Assembly (NCBI GenBank): GCA_934309145.1
Contig: CAKRCW010000002.1
Coordinates: 186,001 to 250,000 of the forward strand
From: an uncultured Lachnospiraceae bacterium
GTDB lineage: Bacteria > Bacillota > Clostridia > Lachnospirales > Lachnospiraceae
Reading direction: 5' to 3'
Length of the DNA: 64,000 nucleotides
The translations under genes were made by a program, and so were the position numbers. Numbering within the stretch: the first letter of the stretch is position 1; each line of letters starts with the position of its first letter. A model generated the notes under the pieces. That model was not told the DNA's origin and did not search any database. It saw nothing but the letters and a program-made list of their open reading frames with translations. This document shows positions 26,394 through 34,899 of this stretch, piece by piece.

Positions 26394-26448
26394 AGTATAC
26401 AGTTGGAAAGTTAAGTATGTTATCGGGGGGATGTTAAATGTATGTAAA
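26394..26448 (-). promoter_or_regulatory. pstS promoter with PhoP-box-like repeats
   Basis: On the minus strand TTTACA (26448-26443) and TTAACA (26437-26432) are spaced 11 bases apart, the spacing of PhoP half sites. Two further related hexamers follow (26423-26418 and 26414-26409). Downstream a -10 box TATACT lies at 26399-26394, with no good -35 box, as expected for a PhoP-activated promoter. Confidence 0.65.
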
Positions 26449-26486
26449 GTTTTGGGATTTTACACTGGATTCATATCCATTTTAAC

Positions 26487-26616
26487 GCACAATTAGGGGC
26501 TGTACTCTAAAACACGCTCTCGCTCGATTAATTCACGCAATGGTACTAAGCTCGCATGTATGCTCGCTAAGTGCCAGCGTGATTAAACGGTTTTAAGTAC
26601 AGCCCCTAATTTGTGC
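26487..26616. repeat. Long-hairpin element, compact copy B
   Basis: 130-bp inverted element. Outer arms pair over GCACAA and TTAGGGGCTGTACT (left from 26487, right to 26616) with a single bulge, then TAAAAC with GTTTTA and TTAATTCACGC with GCGTGATTAA. The centre repeats the conserved hairpin (26541-26576): TGGTACT, A, AGC, TC, GCAT, two-base loop, ATGC, TC, GCT, A, AGTGCCA. It is shorter than copies A and C and its arms are unrelated to theirs. It lies in the 331-base gap between pstS and the small membrane protein gene. Confidence 0.8.
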
Positions 26617-26671
26617 TGATATACATATTCTATATATTTATCAGGTATATGAATCTGTGTATTATTTTCCC

Positions 26672-26992
26672 TTAATTCCTATTAAAATGCTCCTTAACGG
26701 ATGGTCCTGCTATCAATACAAATGCACAGATTGCATCTATTATTCCCTCTATAAGGTAGAACCAGTGGTGTCCGCTTATGTTAGGAATTACGTTAGCTAA
26801 AAACAGTATTGCCAGGTATGCCCCTGTTATGTAATTAAAGTATTTTATTCCCTGTACAAGTGTGTACGCAAATGCCACTCCCGCTATCAGTGTTATGAGA
26901 TTGCCTACACTAAAGCCAAGTATAAGATTGATAAGTCCCTTTATAACTATGTAAGCACCTATTATGGTGCTGATTGTCTTTCCCTGTTCCAT
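26672..26992 (-). CDS. Small membrane protein, unknown
   Basis: 106-residue protein with four predicted helices (about residues 6-26, 28-48, 55-70, 78-96) and short loops. I do not recognise the family. Its start lies ten bases after the mrp stop, so it is probably the last gene of the metal/Mrp operon. Confidence 0.6.
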   Translation of the reverse strand: MEQGKTISTIIGAYIVIKGLINLILGFSVGNLITLIAGVAFAYTLVQGIKYFNYITGAYLAILFLANVIPNISGHHWFYLIEGIIDAICAFVLIAGPSVKEHFNRN

Positions 26993-27001
26993 TTCTTCCT
27001 C

Positions 27002-27787
27002 CTATATCGCAGATATTATATCTGATATATTATTCAGCCAGTCTCCCTTGAAATCCTCTATGTTTCCTGCATCAACCAGCTTTCTCAACTCTGTATCTAT
27101 CGGTATTCTCGCAATGTTCTCTATTCCGTATTCCTTAGCTATATCCTCTATGTGACTTTCTCCATATATATAATGCTTCTTGTCACAGTTATCACATATG
27201 AAATATGACATATTCTCAACTATGCCAAGAATAGGGATATTCATCATCTTTGCCATCTTTGCAGCCTTGCCAACTATCATTGAGACAAGCTCCTGTGGTG
27301 ATGTCACTATTATTATTCCGTCAACAGGCAATGACTGAAATACCGTAAGCGGCACATCTCCTGTTCCCGGAGGGCAGTCAACGAACATACAATCAACGTC
27401 CTGCCACAGAACATCTGACCAGAACTGCTTTACCGTTCCTGCAATGATAGGTCCTCTCCATATAACCGGATTGTTCTCCTTAGGCAAAAGGAGATTCATG
27501 GACATTACCTCTATTCCTGTCCTTGTGACAAGTGGGTTAATTACATCGCCGGCAGACTCAGCCTTTCCTTCTATATTAAATGATTTCGGGATTGATGGTC
27601 CTGTAATATCTGCATCTAAAATTGCCGTATTATCTCCCTTTCTGGCTGACAACACTGCAAGCATTGATGTAACAAGCGACTTTCCTACCCCACCTTTTCC
27701 ACTGACAACCGCTATAACCTTCTTGATATTAGAATACTCGTTAGGCGGTGCCTCAAAGCCTGTAGGCTTTACCTTCTTCTCTTCCAC
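27002..27787 (-). CDS. Mrp/NBP35-type iron-sulfur carrier ATPase
   Basis: 261-residue P-loop ATPase that carries or inserts iron-sulfur clusters. The deviant Walker A is VVSGKGGVGKSLV and the switch region FVDCPPGTGDVPLTV. The cluster-binding CxxC is ICDNCDKKH at about residues 197-205. GTG/ATG choice: ATG at 27787 is used. It follows arsR on the same strand, a position not needed for metal efflux. Confidence 0.9.
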   Translation of the reverse strand: MEEKKVKPTGFEAPPNEYSNIKKVIAVVSGKGGVGKSLVTSMLAVLSARKGDNTAILDADITGPSIPKSFNIEGKAESAGDVINPLVTRTGIEVMSMNLLLPKENNPVIWRGPIIAGTVKQFWSDVLWQDVDCMFVDCPPGTGDVPLTVFQSLPVDGIIIVTSPQELVSMIVGKAAKMAKMMNIPILGIVENMSYFICDNCDKKHYIYGESHIEDIAKEYGIENIARIPIDTELRKLVDAGNIEDFKGDWLNNISDIISAI

Positions 27788-27820
27788 GTCTAATCCTCTT
27801 TTCTCTGAATTATAATATTG

Positions 27821-28189
27821 CTAGTCCTCCTCTATATGCTCTCTTCCCTGTGCAATTATAGTTCTCACATGACCATCTGCAAGTGAATAGAATATAGATT
27901 TACCCTCTCTCCTGCTCTTTACCAGCTTGTTCTGCTTAAGTATTCTAAGCTGATGTGAAATAGCTGACTGTGTCATATTCAACGCCTTTGCAAGGTCACA
28001 GACACATACCTCAGCCTCAAATAACACATATAATATTCTGATACGTGTAGAATCGCCAAACACCTTGAAGAGCTCTGCCAAATCATAAAGCTCCTCCTCA
28101 TCAGGCATCGTATCTTCAACTATCTTAAGTAAATCTGCGTGTACCTCCTCTGCCTCACAGCACTCTACATTTTTATCTTTCTTATACAT
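27821..28189 (-). CDS. ArsR/SmtB-family metal-sensing repressor (CadC-like)
   Basis: 122-residue winged-helix repressor. Candidate alpha-3N metal ligands are C10 and C11 near the N-terminus with C62 and C64 in EVCVCDLA, the CadC pattern for Cd, Pb or Zn. A second alpha-5 site is suggested by D105, H107, H118 and E121. The recognition helix is MTQSAISHQLRILKQ. The start at 28189 follows GAGGTG. It likely represses the upstream HMA and ATPase genes through the operator at 30465-30482. Confidence 0.88.
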   Translation of the reverse strand: MYKKDKNVECCEAEEVHADLLKIVEDTMPDEEELYDLAELFKVFGDSTRIRILYVLFEAEVCVCDLAKALNMTQSAISHQLRILKQNKLVKSRREGKSIFYSLADGHVRTIIAQGREHIEED

Positions 28190-28226
28190 ACTAACACCTC
28201 GTTTCTTCCACAACTATATATTAACC

Positions 28227-28285
28227 GAACAGCCCGTAAAATTCAATGAACTAATATTTATTTCACTGAATTTCGCGGACTGTTC
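28227..28285. repeat. Imperfect 24-bp inverted repeat between ATPase and arsR
   Basis: The arms 28227-28250 and 28262-28285 match at most positions (GAACAG...TTCAaTGAA against its mirror) with an 11-base AT loop. There is no T tract, so it is not a simple terminator. It may be an mRNA processing or stability structure, or an arsR-proximal operator. Confidence 0.6.
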
Positions 28286-28316
28286 ATATTGTAAGCTTAA
28301 TTATTAAATTTTTCTT

Positions 28317-30200
28317 CTACAGCTTCTTAACGAACAATGCTCTTATTGCATTTAAAACTGCAAGAACCATAACTCCTACATCTGCAAATATTGCAAGCCA
28401 CATACTTGCTATACCCAGTGCACCAAGCACAAGACATATAGCCTTAACACCAAGTGCAAATGCGATGTTCTGATATACTATTCTAAGACATTTTCTTGAT
28501 ATCTTAATTGCCTTTGCAATCTTAAGCGGATCATCATCCATAAGGACTACATCAGCAGCCTCTATAGCTGCATCTGAACCCATAGAGCCCATCGCAATAC
28601 CTATATCTGCCCTTGAAAGCACAGGAGCATCATTTATTCCATCACCGACAAATGCAAGCTTCTCACGCTCACCCTTAGCCGCAAGCAGCTCCTCAACACA
28701 GGTAACCTTGTCAGCAGGCAGAAGCTCACTGTGTACCTCATCGATACAAAGCTCCTTTGCAACCTCATCGGCAACCCGCTTTGCATCGCCTGTAAGCATT
28801 ACGGTTTTGGCAACGCCAGCCTTATGAAGTGCCTTTATGGCATCCTTGGATGTAGGCTTTATAACATCTGATATAAGAATATGTCCTTCATATTTGTTAT
28901 CAACTGCAACGTGGACAACTGTACCAACATGGTGGCAGTCCTTATATTCCACGCCAATGCGCTTCATAAGCTTATCATTACCTACAGCAACAGAGATTCC
29001 ATCAACCTGGGCTACAATACCATTTCCGCCAATCTCCTCTACATCTGTCACTCTGTTCTTATCTATATCCTTGCCATAAGCCTTCTTGATACTCTTACTT
29101 ATAGGATGATTAGAGAATGACTCTGCATAGGCAGCATACTCTAACACCTTCTCATCAGGCAATCCGCCGTGATGTATTCCATTTACCTCAAATACACCCT
29201 TTGTCATAGTTCCTGTCTTGTCAAATACAACATATTTGGTCTGTGACAAGGTCTCAAGGTAATTAGAGCCCTTGACAAGCACTCCCTCTCGGCTCGCACC
29301 ACCGATTCCGGCAAAGAAGCTTAATGGAATACTTATAACGAGTGCACATGGACAGCTTATTACAAGGAATGTAAGTGCTCTGTATACCCAGTCACCCCAG
29401 TTAGGAGCAGCGCCCATAGCAAGTATTCTCACGATAGGTGGAAGTACTGCAAGTGCCAACGCACCTATACATACAGCAGGTGTGTAGTATTTCGCAAACT
29501 TCGATATAAAGTTCTCCGAACGCGACTTCTTAGAGCTTGAATTCTCAACCAAATCAAGTATCTTAGATACTGTCGATTCGCCAAATTCCTTTGTAGTTCT
29601 TATACGAAGAACTCCTGTCATATTAATGCATCCACTGACAACCTCATCTCCAACAGTTACCTCACGAGGGAGGCTCTCTCCTGTAAGAGCACTTGTGTTA
29701 AGTGTAGCATTGCCTTCTTCAATGACTCCATCTATAGGAACCTTCTCACCCGGTTTAACAACAATTATACTTCCTATGGCAACCTCGTCTGGATCAACCT
29801 CCACAGTCTCACCATCCTGCTCTATATTAGCATAGTCAGGTCTTATATCCATGAGCTCGCTGATGTTTTTCCTGCTCTTGCCAACCGCATAGCTCTGGAA
29901 CAATTCACCAACCTGATAAAAAAGCATAACTGCTATAGCCTCTGTATAATCTCCATTATCTGTAAGTGCAACAGCAATAGCTCCAATCGTTGCAACAGCC
30001 ATCAGGAAATTCTCATCAAACACCTGTCTGTTAAGTATTCCCTTTCCAGCCTTCTTAAGTATGTCATATCCAATTATGAAATATGGGATAAGGTAAAGCA
30101 AAAAACGCGGGATTCCTTCAATAGGTACAAACTTTAAGCCTATCATCAAAGCAGCAGCAATGATGATTCGTACAAGCATCTTCTTCTGCTTTTTGCTCAT
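28317..30200 (-). CDS. Heavy-metal-exporting P1B-type ATPase (CadA/ZntA-like)
   Basis: 627-residue ATPase that expels divalent soft metals. Key motifs: the transmembrane CPC (SCPCALVISIP), the phosphorylation motif FDKTGTMTKG, TGE in ALTGESLP, the SHPIS segment (FSNHPISKS), and GDGINDAPVL. It lacks the usual N-terminal metal-binding domain, which is encoded as a separate protein immediately upstream (30213-30431). The CPC motif and ArsR/CadC-type neighbour point to Cd, Zn or Pb rather than Cu. Confidence 0.92.
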   Translation of the reverse strand: MSKKQKKMLVRIIIAAALMIGLKFVPIEGIPRFLLYLIPYFIIGYDILKKAGKGILNRQVFDENFLMAVATIGAIAVALTDNGDYTEAIAVMLFYQVGELFQSYAVGKSRKNISELMDIRPDYANIEQDGETVEVDPDEVAIGSIIVVKPGEKVPIDGVIEEGNATLNTSALTGESLPREVTVGDEVVSGCINMTGVLRIRTTKEFGESTVSKILDLVENSSSKKSRSENFISKFAKYYTPAVCIGALALAVLPPIVRILAMGAAPNWGDWVYRALTFLVISCPCALVISIPLSFFAGIGGASREGVLVKGSNYLETLSQTKYVVFDKTGTMTKGVFEVNGIHHGGLPDEKVLEYAAYAESFSNHPISKSIKKAYGKDIDKNRVTDVEEIGGNGIVAQVDGISVAVGNDKLMKRIGVEYKDCHHVGTVVHVAVDNKYEGHILISDVIKPTSKDAIKALHKAGVAKTVMLTGDAKRVADEVAKELCIDEVHSELLPADKVTCVEELLAAKGEREKLAFVGDGINDAPVLSRADIGIAMGSMGSDAAIEAADVVLMDDDPLKIAKAIKISRKCLRIVYQNIAFALGVKAICLVLGALGIASMWLAIFADVGVMVLAVLNAIRALFVKKL

Positions 30201-30212
30201 AAAACATTCCCC

Positions 30213-30431
30213 CTATAAATAAATTTCGCAGTCATCCTCAACCTTCTTGCAATTCTTAAGGACATCCTTCATAACAGCCTTAGCGTCTGCACCCTCTTCA
30301 AATTCAACAATCATCTTGAGCGCCATAAAATTAACAGTTGCATCCTTAACTCCTGCTGTCTTTTTAGCAGCATCCTCCATCTTGTTTGCACAGTTTGCAC
30401 AATCAACGTCAATCTTGTATGTTTTCTTCAT
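30213..30431 (-). CDS. Heavy-metal-associated (HMA) domain protein
   Basis: 72-residue ferredoxin-like metal-binding domain with the CxxC motif DCANCANKMED (C11, C14). It corresponds to the N-terminal domain missing from the ATPase 12 bases downstream, so it probably passes metal to it. The C-terminus has two more cysteines. The ATG at 30431 follows GAGGTA. It is first in the operon. Confidence 0.88.
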   Translation of the reverse strand: MKKTYKIDVDCANCANKMEDAAKKTAGVKDATVNFMALKMIVEFEEGADAKAVMKDVLKNCKKVEDDCEIYL

Positions 30432-30464
30432 AATATAATACCTCGTCATTCTTCGTCTTTAACG

Positions 30465-30522
30465 TATGAACACTTATTCATATGTTTTGATTATATTATA
30501 TCAGAGGAATTCTAATTGTCAA
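30465..30522 (-). promoter_or_regulatory. Metal-operon promoter and ArsR-type operator
   Basis: On the minus strand TTGACA (30522-30517), a 16-base spacer and TATAAT (30500-30495) form a strong promoter. Just downstream TATGAA-CACTTA-TTCATA (30465-30482) is a 6-6-6 inverted repeat like SmtB/ZiaR/CadC operators, placed to block initiation. Confidence 0.75.
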
Positions 30523-31309
30523 CATATTTTTTGAATATTTGAAATAAAGTTATTTGGGCAATAATGCTTAGCAATAATATAAATGCAATATAATGAATAT
30601 CGTTAAGAAGTACCTTCACCTCATACTCTGTTTTAAGTATGTCGCTCTCATTTTCAGGCAGCATCCCACACATAGAAAACTCTTTTGTTGTATTATCTGT
30701 TAGGTCATAGCCGGCACAGTGTACTCTAAGTCTGCTCACTCCCTCACTCAGCTCTGTACCTTTTGCCGCACAGAAAATGTAAGCACTATCCCCCATCTCA
30801 TCATCTGCCTTATCAGTTACAACGAGCCTGCCTGTAATTTCTTCCCCATCTTCGTTCTTATATATAATCTGCATATCCCTGTCATCTACACGAACCCCTT
30901 CTCCTGAATTCTGCCGAAACAGGCTGTATGCTGCATCATTCATATAAAACACAGGCATGGAGCTGTTATTTATTATGCCATATACCTTCTCTATATATTC
31001 CTCAGACAAAATATCATACTGCAAAGACATATCCACGCCCTTGTATGTAAAGCTTAACGTCTCACTTATATCCCCGCTCACCATGTCAACGCCACTTATA
31101 TTCCTCACCTTATCCAGAGTCCGCTGTGGTATATCTTCGCCATAGGAAAGCACATAACAGGTTGTTTTTCTGGAAATATGATATAGGCAGGCACCCTTAT
31201 ATAAAGCCATGCCAAATGAAACAATACCCACAAGCACAAACAGCAGCAGGATTTTTATTATGTCATTCTGCCTCCTCAGTAAAATGAATTTCTTAATCAC
31301 AGTCATCAT
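30512..31309 (-). CDS. Membrane protein of ABC cluster, unknown
   Basis: 265-residue protein with a helix near the N-terminus (residues about 18-38), a large predicted extracytoplasmic domain, and a C-terminal helix (about 240-258). This is the layout of a MacB-like permease fragment or an accessory protein, but I cannot assign a family. It overlaps the end of the 31293-32714 gene, so it is co-translated with the ABC cluster and is its last member. Confidence 0.6.
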   Translation of the reverse strand: MMTVIKKFILLRRQNDIIKILLLFVLVGIVSFGMALYKGACLYHISRKTTCYVLSYGEDIPQRTLDKVRNISGVDMVSGDISETLSFTYKGVDMSLQYDILSEEYIEKVYGIINNSSMPVFYMNDAAYSLFRQNSGEGVRVDDRDMQIIYKNEDGEEITGRLVVTDKADDEMGDSAYIFCAAKGTELSEGVSRLRVHCAGYDLTDNTTKEFSMCGMLPENESDILKTEYEVKVLLNDIHYIAFILLLSIIAQITLFQIFKKYVDN

Positions 31310-32714
31310 CCTCTGCCCTCTTGGCTATAATTCTTCTCACTATATACAAAACAACAAATGCAGCTATTATAACTCCTGCCACACCAATTATAATCCACCA
31401 CTGATTAGTATCATCCGGTGTAACCTCGGTCTGGTCATCTGAAAATGGCGATAATATCGTAACCTTAAATGCCTTCTCTTCGCTGTATTCTTCCCCAGCC
31501 TCATCCTCATAATAGTAAGTAACTGTACCTGAAGTTTCACCATATAATGCGGTGGTTGAAAGACTTGTCACCGCCACCTGTACACTTCCAGATGCAGATG
31601 TTCCAGCCTCAACATCCCCGATAAAGATTGTTCCGTCTGGCACGATTCCATCAGCCTCTACCACTGCACGCACATTGTATACCTTGCTTCTACCAAGATT
31701 CATTACATTAACCTTAGCCATGACCTTATCTGACACTACAAGCTCCTTATCTATAAGAAGATTATCAAACTGCACATCTGTTTTCTGAGTAACATTAACC
31801 TTAACCCTTCCGCTTGAAGTGTATGTATTTCCATCTGCATCCGCATAATCCATTGAAAGGTTAATATCATACTGTCCCGAAGGTGTCTGGCTGTTAATTC
31901 TGTATTTATACTCAATCTCAAAGCTCTCCGCTGCTCCGACAGAATCTATATACAAGGTGTCCGTGTCGCTTGTCAGTATCATTTTTTCCGAATCTGCCGA
32001 TGCCGATATAGTCATATTCTTAACCATATTCTGATTGCTTGTATTTACTAGCGTAACTTTTGCAGTTATCTCATCTCCAGGACTTACAACATCCTCAGAC
32101 AGCTCATATGACGAAACCATAACCTTCGGGGCAAACACCGGCGCATCATCCGTCACAGGCTCAGTCACAGGTACCTGCACATCACTCTCATTTGGATTTT
32201 TTCCATCTGCTATAGTTACATAAGCTGTAAATTCACATTTGATATCATTTCCAGCTGTATCTTTGGCACTTACAGCTAACACTACAGGATAATTGCCATT
32301 TATCCGGTTGCTGCTTAGCTCAAGTATAAATCTCGCCATATAGCAGTCAGTCTCACCAGCACCATCGTTTACAGACACAGTGGCAAGAGGTATGGTCTTA
32401 TCATAATTTTTATACACAAACGGCGAGCCCTCCGCATCTCCAAGATTTAAAGAGGCTCTTATCGTGTTACCTAAAATATCTCCGCCTTCACTTACAATCG
32501 GAAATACAACATCCGCAGTTCCATTTGCAACAGTCGGCATATATCCCTCCGAATATGTCTTAGTCATGCCATCGTATTTATTCTGATTATCTATCAAAAG
32601 ACGGGTATATATTGTGGATGTTGTATTTTCCTCAGCACACACATTGAGTGGCATAAATGTAAATAACACACACATCATAACTGCAAATGCCAATATACGT
32701 TTTTTATTGCTCAT
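31293..32714 (-). CDS. Secreted, membrane-anchored CARDB/COG1361-like protein
   Basis: About 473 residues. It has a signal peptide (MSNKKRILAFAVMM..., cleavage after NVCAEE or so), then extracellular beta-sandwich repeats with phrases typical of CARDB/alpha-galactosidase NEW3 domains (SPGDEITAKVTLVNTSNQN, KVNVMNLGRSKVYNVRA), and a C-terminal membrane helix (WWIIIGVAGVIIAAFVVLYI) with a charged tail. It probably acts on the cell surface with the ABC exporter. Its ATG overlaps the ATPase stop as ATGA. Confidence 0.75.
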   Translation of the reverse strand: MSNKKRILAFAVMMCVLFTFMPLNVCAEENTTSTIYTRLLIDNQNKYDGMTKTYSEGYMPTVANGTADVVFPIVSEGGDILGNTIRASLNLGDAEGSPFVYKNYDKTIPLATVSVNDGAGETDCYMARFILELSSNRINGNYPVVLAVSAKDTAGNDIKCEFTAYVTIADGKNPNESDVQVPVTEPVTDDAPVFAPKVMVSSYELSEDVVSPGDEITAKVTLVNTSNQNMVKNMTISASADSEKMILTSDTDTLYIDSVGAAESFEIEYKYRINSQTPSGQYDINLSMDYADADGNTYTSSGRVKVNVTQKTDVQFDNLLIDKELVVSDKVMAKVNVMNLGRSKVYNVRAVVEADGIVPDGTIFIGDVEAGTSASGSVQVAVTSLSTTALYGETSGTVTYYYEDEAGEEYSEEKAFKVTILSPFSDDQTEVTPDDTNQWWIIIGVAGVIIAAFVVLYIVRRIIAKRAEDDDCD

Positions 32715-33373
32715 AACCACTCGTCCTCCATATCGTGTACATCATCGCACAGCACTTCTATGTCCTGTGCATTGTGACTTGCAAGCAATATTGTCTTTCC
32801 CCGCTCCTTTAGGGAAAGCAACAGCTTTCTTATTTCTTCAACGCCAGTCTTATCGAGCCCATTGAACGGCTCATCTAAGATAAGCACTGCCGGATCCTCC
32901 ATAATTGCCTGTGCTATTCCTAAACGCTGCCTCATTCCAAGTGAATATTTTGATACCGGCTTCCTTAAGGTCGGTTTTAATCCAACCTTCTCCAACGCAT
33001 CGATTATCTCCTTCTTACCTATTTTCGCCTTTAGCGAGGCAAGAATTTTTAGGTTCTGATATCCGGTAAGATACGGCAGAAAGCCGGGTGTTTCAATTAT
33101 TATTCCAAGACTATCCGGAAAGTCACAGTCACGTCCCACCTGCTGTCCACCGACATAGATTTTACCGCTGTCAGGAAGCATAAAGCCACAAATGCATTTC
33201 ATAAGAACGGTTTTTCCACTTCCGTTATTTCCCACTACTCCGTATATTTTTCCAGAAGGAATGGTCAGCTTCACATCCCGAAGAACCTTTTCCTTACCAA
33301 ACGATTTATTAACACCGATAACGACTATCCCCTCTTTAGTGTCAATTTCATTATTTTTATTATTTGTCTCCAT
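32711..33373 (-). CDS. ABC transporter ATPase
   Basis: 220-residue ATPase of the bacitracin/multidrug exporter type. Walker A is VGNNGSGKTVLMK, the signature YSLGMRQRLGIAQAI, Walker B LILDEPFNGLDKTG and the switch His in LLASHNAQD. It ends shortly after the H-loop. It works with the membrane proteins at 33381-34277 and 34270-34893. Confidence 0.9.
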   Translation of the reverse strand: METNNKNNEIDTKEGIVVIGVNKSFGKEKVLRDVKLTIPSGKIYGVVGNNGSGKTVLMKCICGFMLPDSGKIYVGGQQVGRDCDFPDSLGIIIETPGFLPYLTGYQNLKILASLKAKIGKKEIIDALEKVGLKPTLRKPVSKYSLGMRQRLGIAQAIMEDPAVLILDEPFNGLDKTGVEEIRKLLLSLKERGKTILLASHNAQDIEVLCDDVHDMEDEWL

Positions 33374-33380
33374 AGATAAA

Positions 33381-34277
33381 TCACCTTTTTTCCGTACCTG
33401 TAAAATTGAATGTGTAACGCTTTATGGTAAGCATAGATAATGCAAATACCACCACCGTAAGTATTGCGAAAAATATATACGAGTTCCAAAGCTTAGGCAG
33501 ATTGTCGTAGCCAAAGCTGTGCATATAATAGGTTGCATGATTAAGCGGTGATATCCAGCCAAAGATTATATTTGCATATCTCAGGTTATCTGATGATATG
33601 TTAAACCAGTCCGATATCGTGTCCGGTGTAAGCAGAAATCCCAAACCGGAAAATATGATACCTGCTATCATTCCTCCGTTATCCTTTATCATGTTAAAGA
33701 GAAGGATAATTCCAGCCAGAACAAGCGAATAGCCAAGCATCAGTCCAAATATATGCAGCATAACCGTATATGGCAGTGCCCGTTCCATCACCTTTACAAA
33801 GGATGGCACTGATATGTGATTTCCTATATCGGAATACCCAAGCACTGCCGCTGTGTCGCTCCACAGGTTAGCCGGGTACACCATGCTCTCGGAGAGAATA
33901 ATCGTCGATACGAGTATAAAAATCAGGAATATAAATGTAGCCATAACAAGATATAATATCTGTCCGAGCATCCAGATTTTTCTGTCTATTCTTGCCAGAA
34001 ACAAAGGAACCTCATTGCCAAGATGTGGCATATCTGCAAACAGCAAAAGCAATGTGAGAGATATAATAAGTACAGATTTTGCATCTCCGAAGGTCCATAT
34101 GAATGGTTCTGCTGCCTGAATCAGCGTATCATGTGCCTTCGCAAATGTAACAACCTTGTCTGAAAGAAGAAAGCACACTACAAATGCAAGACAAAATGCA
34201 AGTATCACCTGTGGACTTCTCCTCCACCTGCGAAAATTGGAGATGGCAGTAAACCATATCTGTCTTAATTTATACAC
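33381..34277 (-). CDS. ABC-2-like membrane permease subunit
   Basis: 298-residue protein with about six predicted helices (for example LFADMP..., FIFLIFILVSTIIL, LVLAGIILLFNMI, FAILTVVVFALSML), consistent with an ABC-2-type exporter permease. It overlaps the 34270-34893 gene by eight bases and precedes the ATPase by seven, so it is in one translational unit. Confidence 0.7.
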   Translation of the reverse strand: MYKLRQIWFTAISNFRRWRRSPQVILAFCLAFVVCFLLSDKVVTFAKAHDTLIQAAEPFIWTFGDAKSVLIISLTLLLLFADMPHLGNEVPLFLARIDRKIWMLGQILYLVMATFIFLIFILVSTIILSESMVYPANLWSDTAAVLGYSDIGNHISVPSFVKVMERALPYTVMLHIFGLMLGYSLVLAGIILLFNMIKDNGGMIAGIIFSGLGFLLTPDTISDWFNISSDNLRYANIIFGWISPLNHATYYMHSFGYDNLPKLWNSYIFFAILTVVVFALSMLTIKRYTFNFTGTEKR

Positions 34278-34893
34278 GGCTTATGCACCTCCTAAGTATG
34301 TCACTGTACACGAAATACAGTATTACGATAAGGCTTGAAAGGAGAATGACTATCCCCTCATTTCCAAATACCCACTCATGCTTTGGAGATATCCATTCAT
34401 ATGGGTAAAGACAATATATATTCTCAAAATACCTGTCGTGAACAATTACCATGACATAATATATTACAAATGAACCACCATAGGCTATGTATCTGCTGTT
34501 TGACATTGCGGCAAGTGTCGCCGCAATAACAGCCCACAGCATCCCCGACATAAAGACCAGCAAATAATCTATGGAAGGTATCTTCTTAGCTGTAAGTGAA
34601 AACAGAAAACAGCCTGCTGCCTCAAGTATTCCGCCACTTATACCGCAGGCAAAAAACTTACCTGTTATGTACGCAAGGCTCCCACATCTTGGAATATACT
34701 CCTTTATGTAACCATGCTGATAATCGGACAGCCACGCAGTACTATATGGCAAAGTGGCAAGAACCGGAACTGCCACTAAGAACAGCTCCGAATTAAAGCC
34801 TTCACTCTTAAGGATGATATATTCGATTATAATTCCTGCCAAAAACTTAAATGATATTATGGCACGTTTTAAATCTGTCTCAAATGTATTCAT
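34270..34893 (-). CDS. Second membrane subunit of ABC exporter
   Basis: 207-residue protein of about six helices; the family is not recognised. Length, helix pattern and overlap with the adjacent permease suggest a second, divergent exporter subunit. The conserved SDYQHGYIKEYIPRCGS loop lies between helices 2 and 3 and could be the ATPase-coupling region. Confidence 0.65.
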   Translation of the reverse strand: MNTFETDLKRAIISFKFLAGIIIEYIILKSEGFNSELFLVAVPVLATLPYSTAWLSDYQHGYIKEYIPRCGSLAYITGKFFACGISGGILEAAGCFLFSLTAKKIPSIDYLLVFMSGMLWAVIAATLAAMSNSRYIAYGGSFVIYYVMVIVHDRYFENIYCLYPYEWISPKHEWVFGNEGIVILLSSLIVILYFVYSDILRRCISRV

Positions 34894-34899
34894 CGTATT

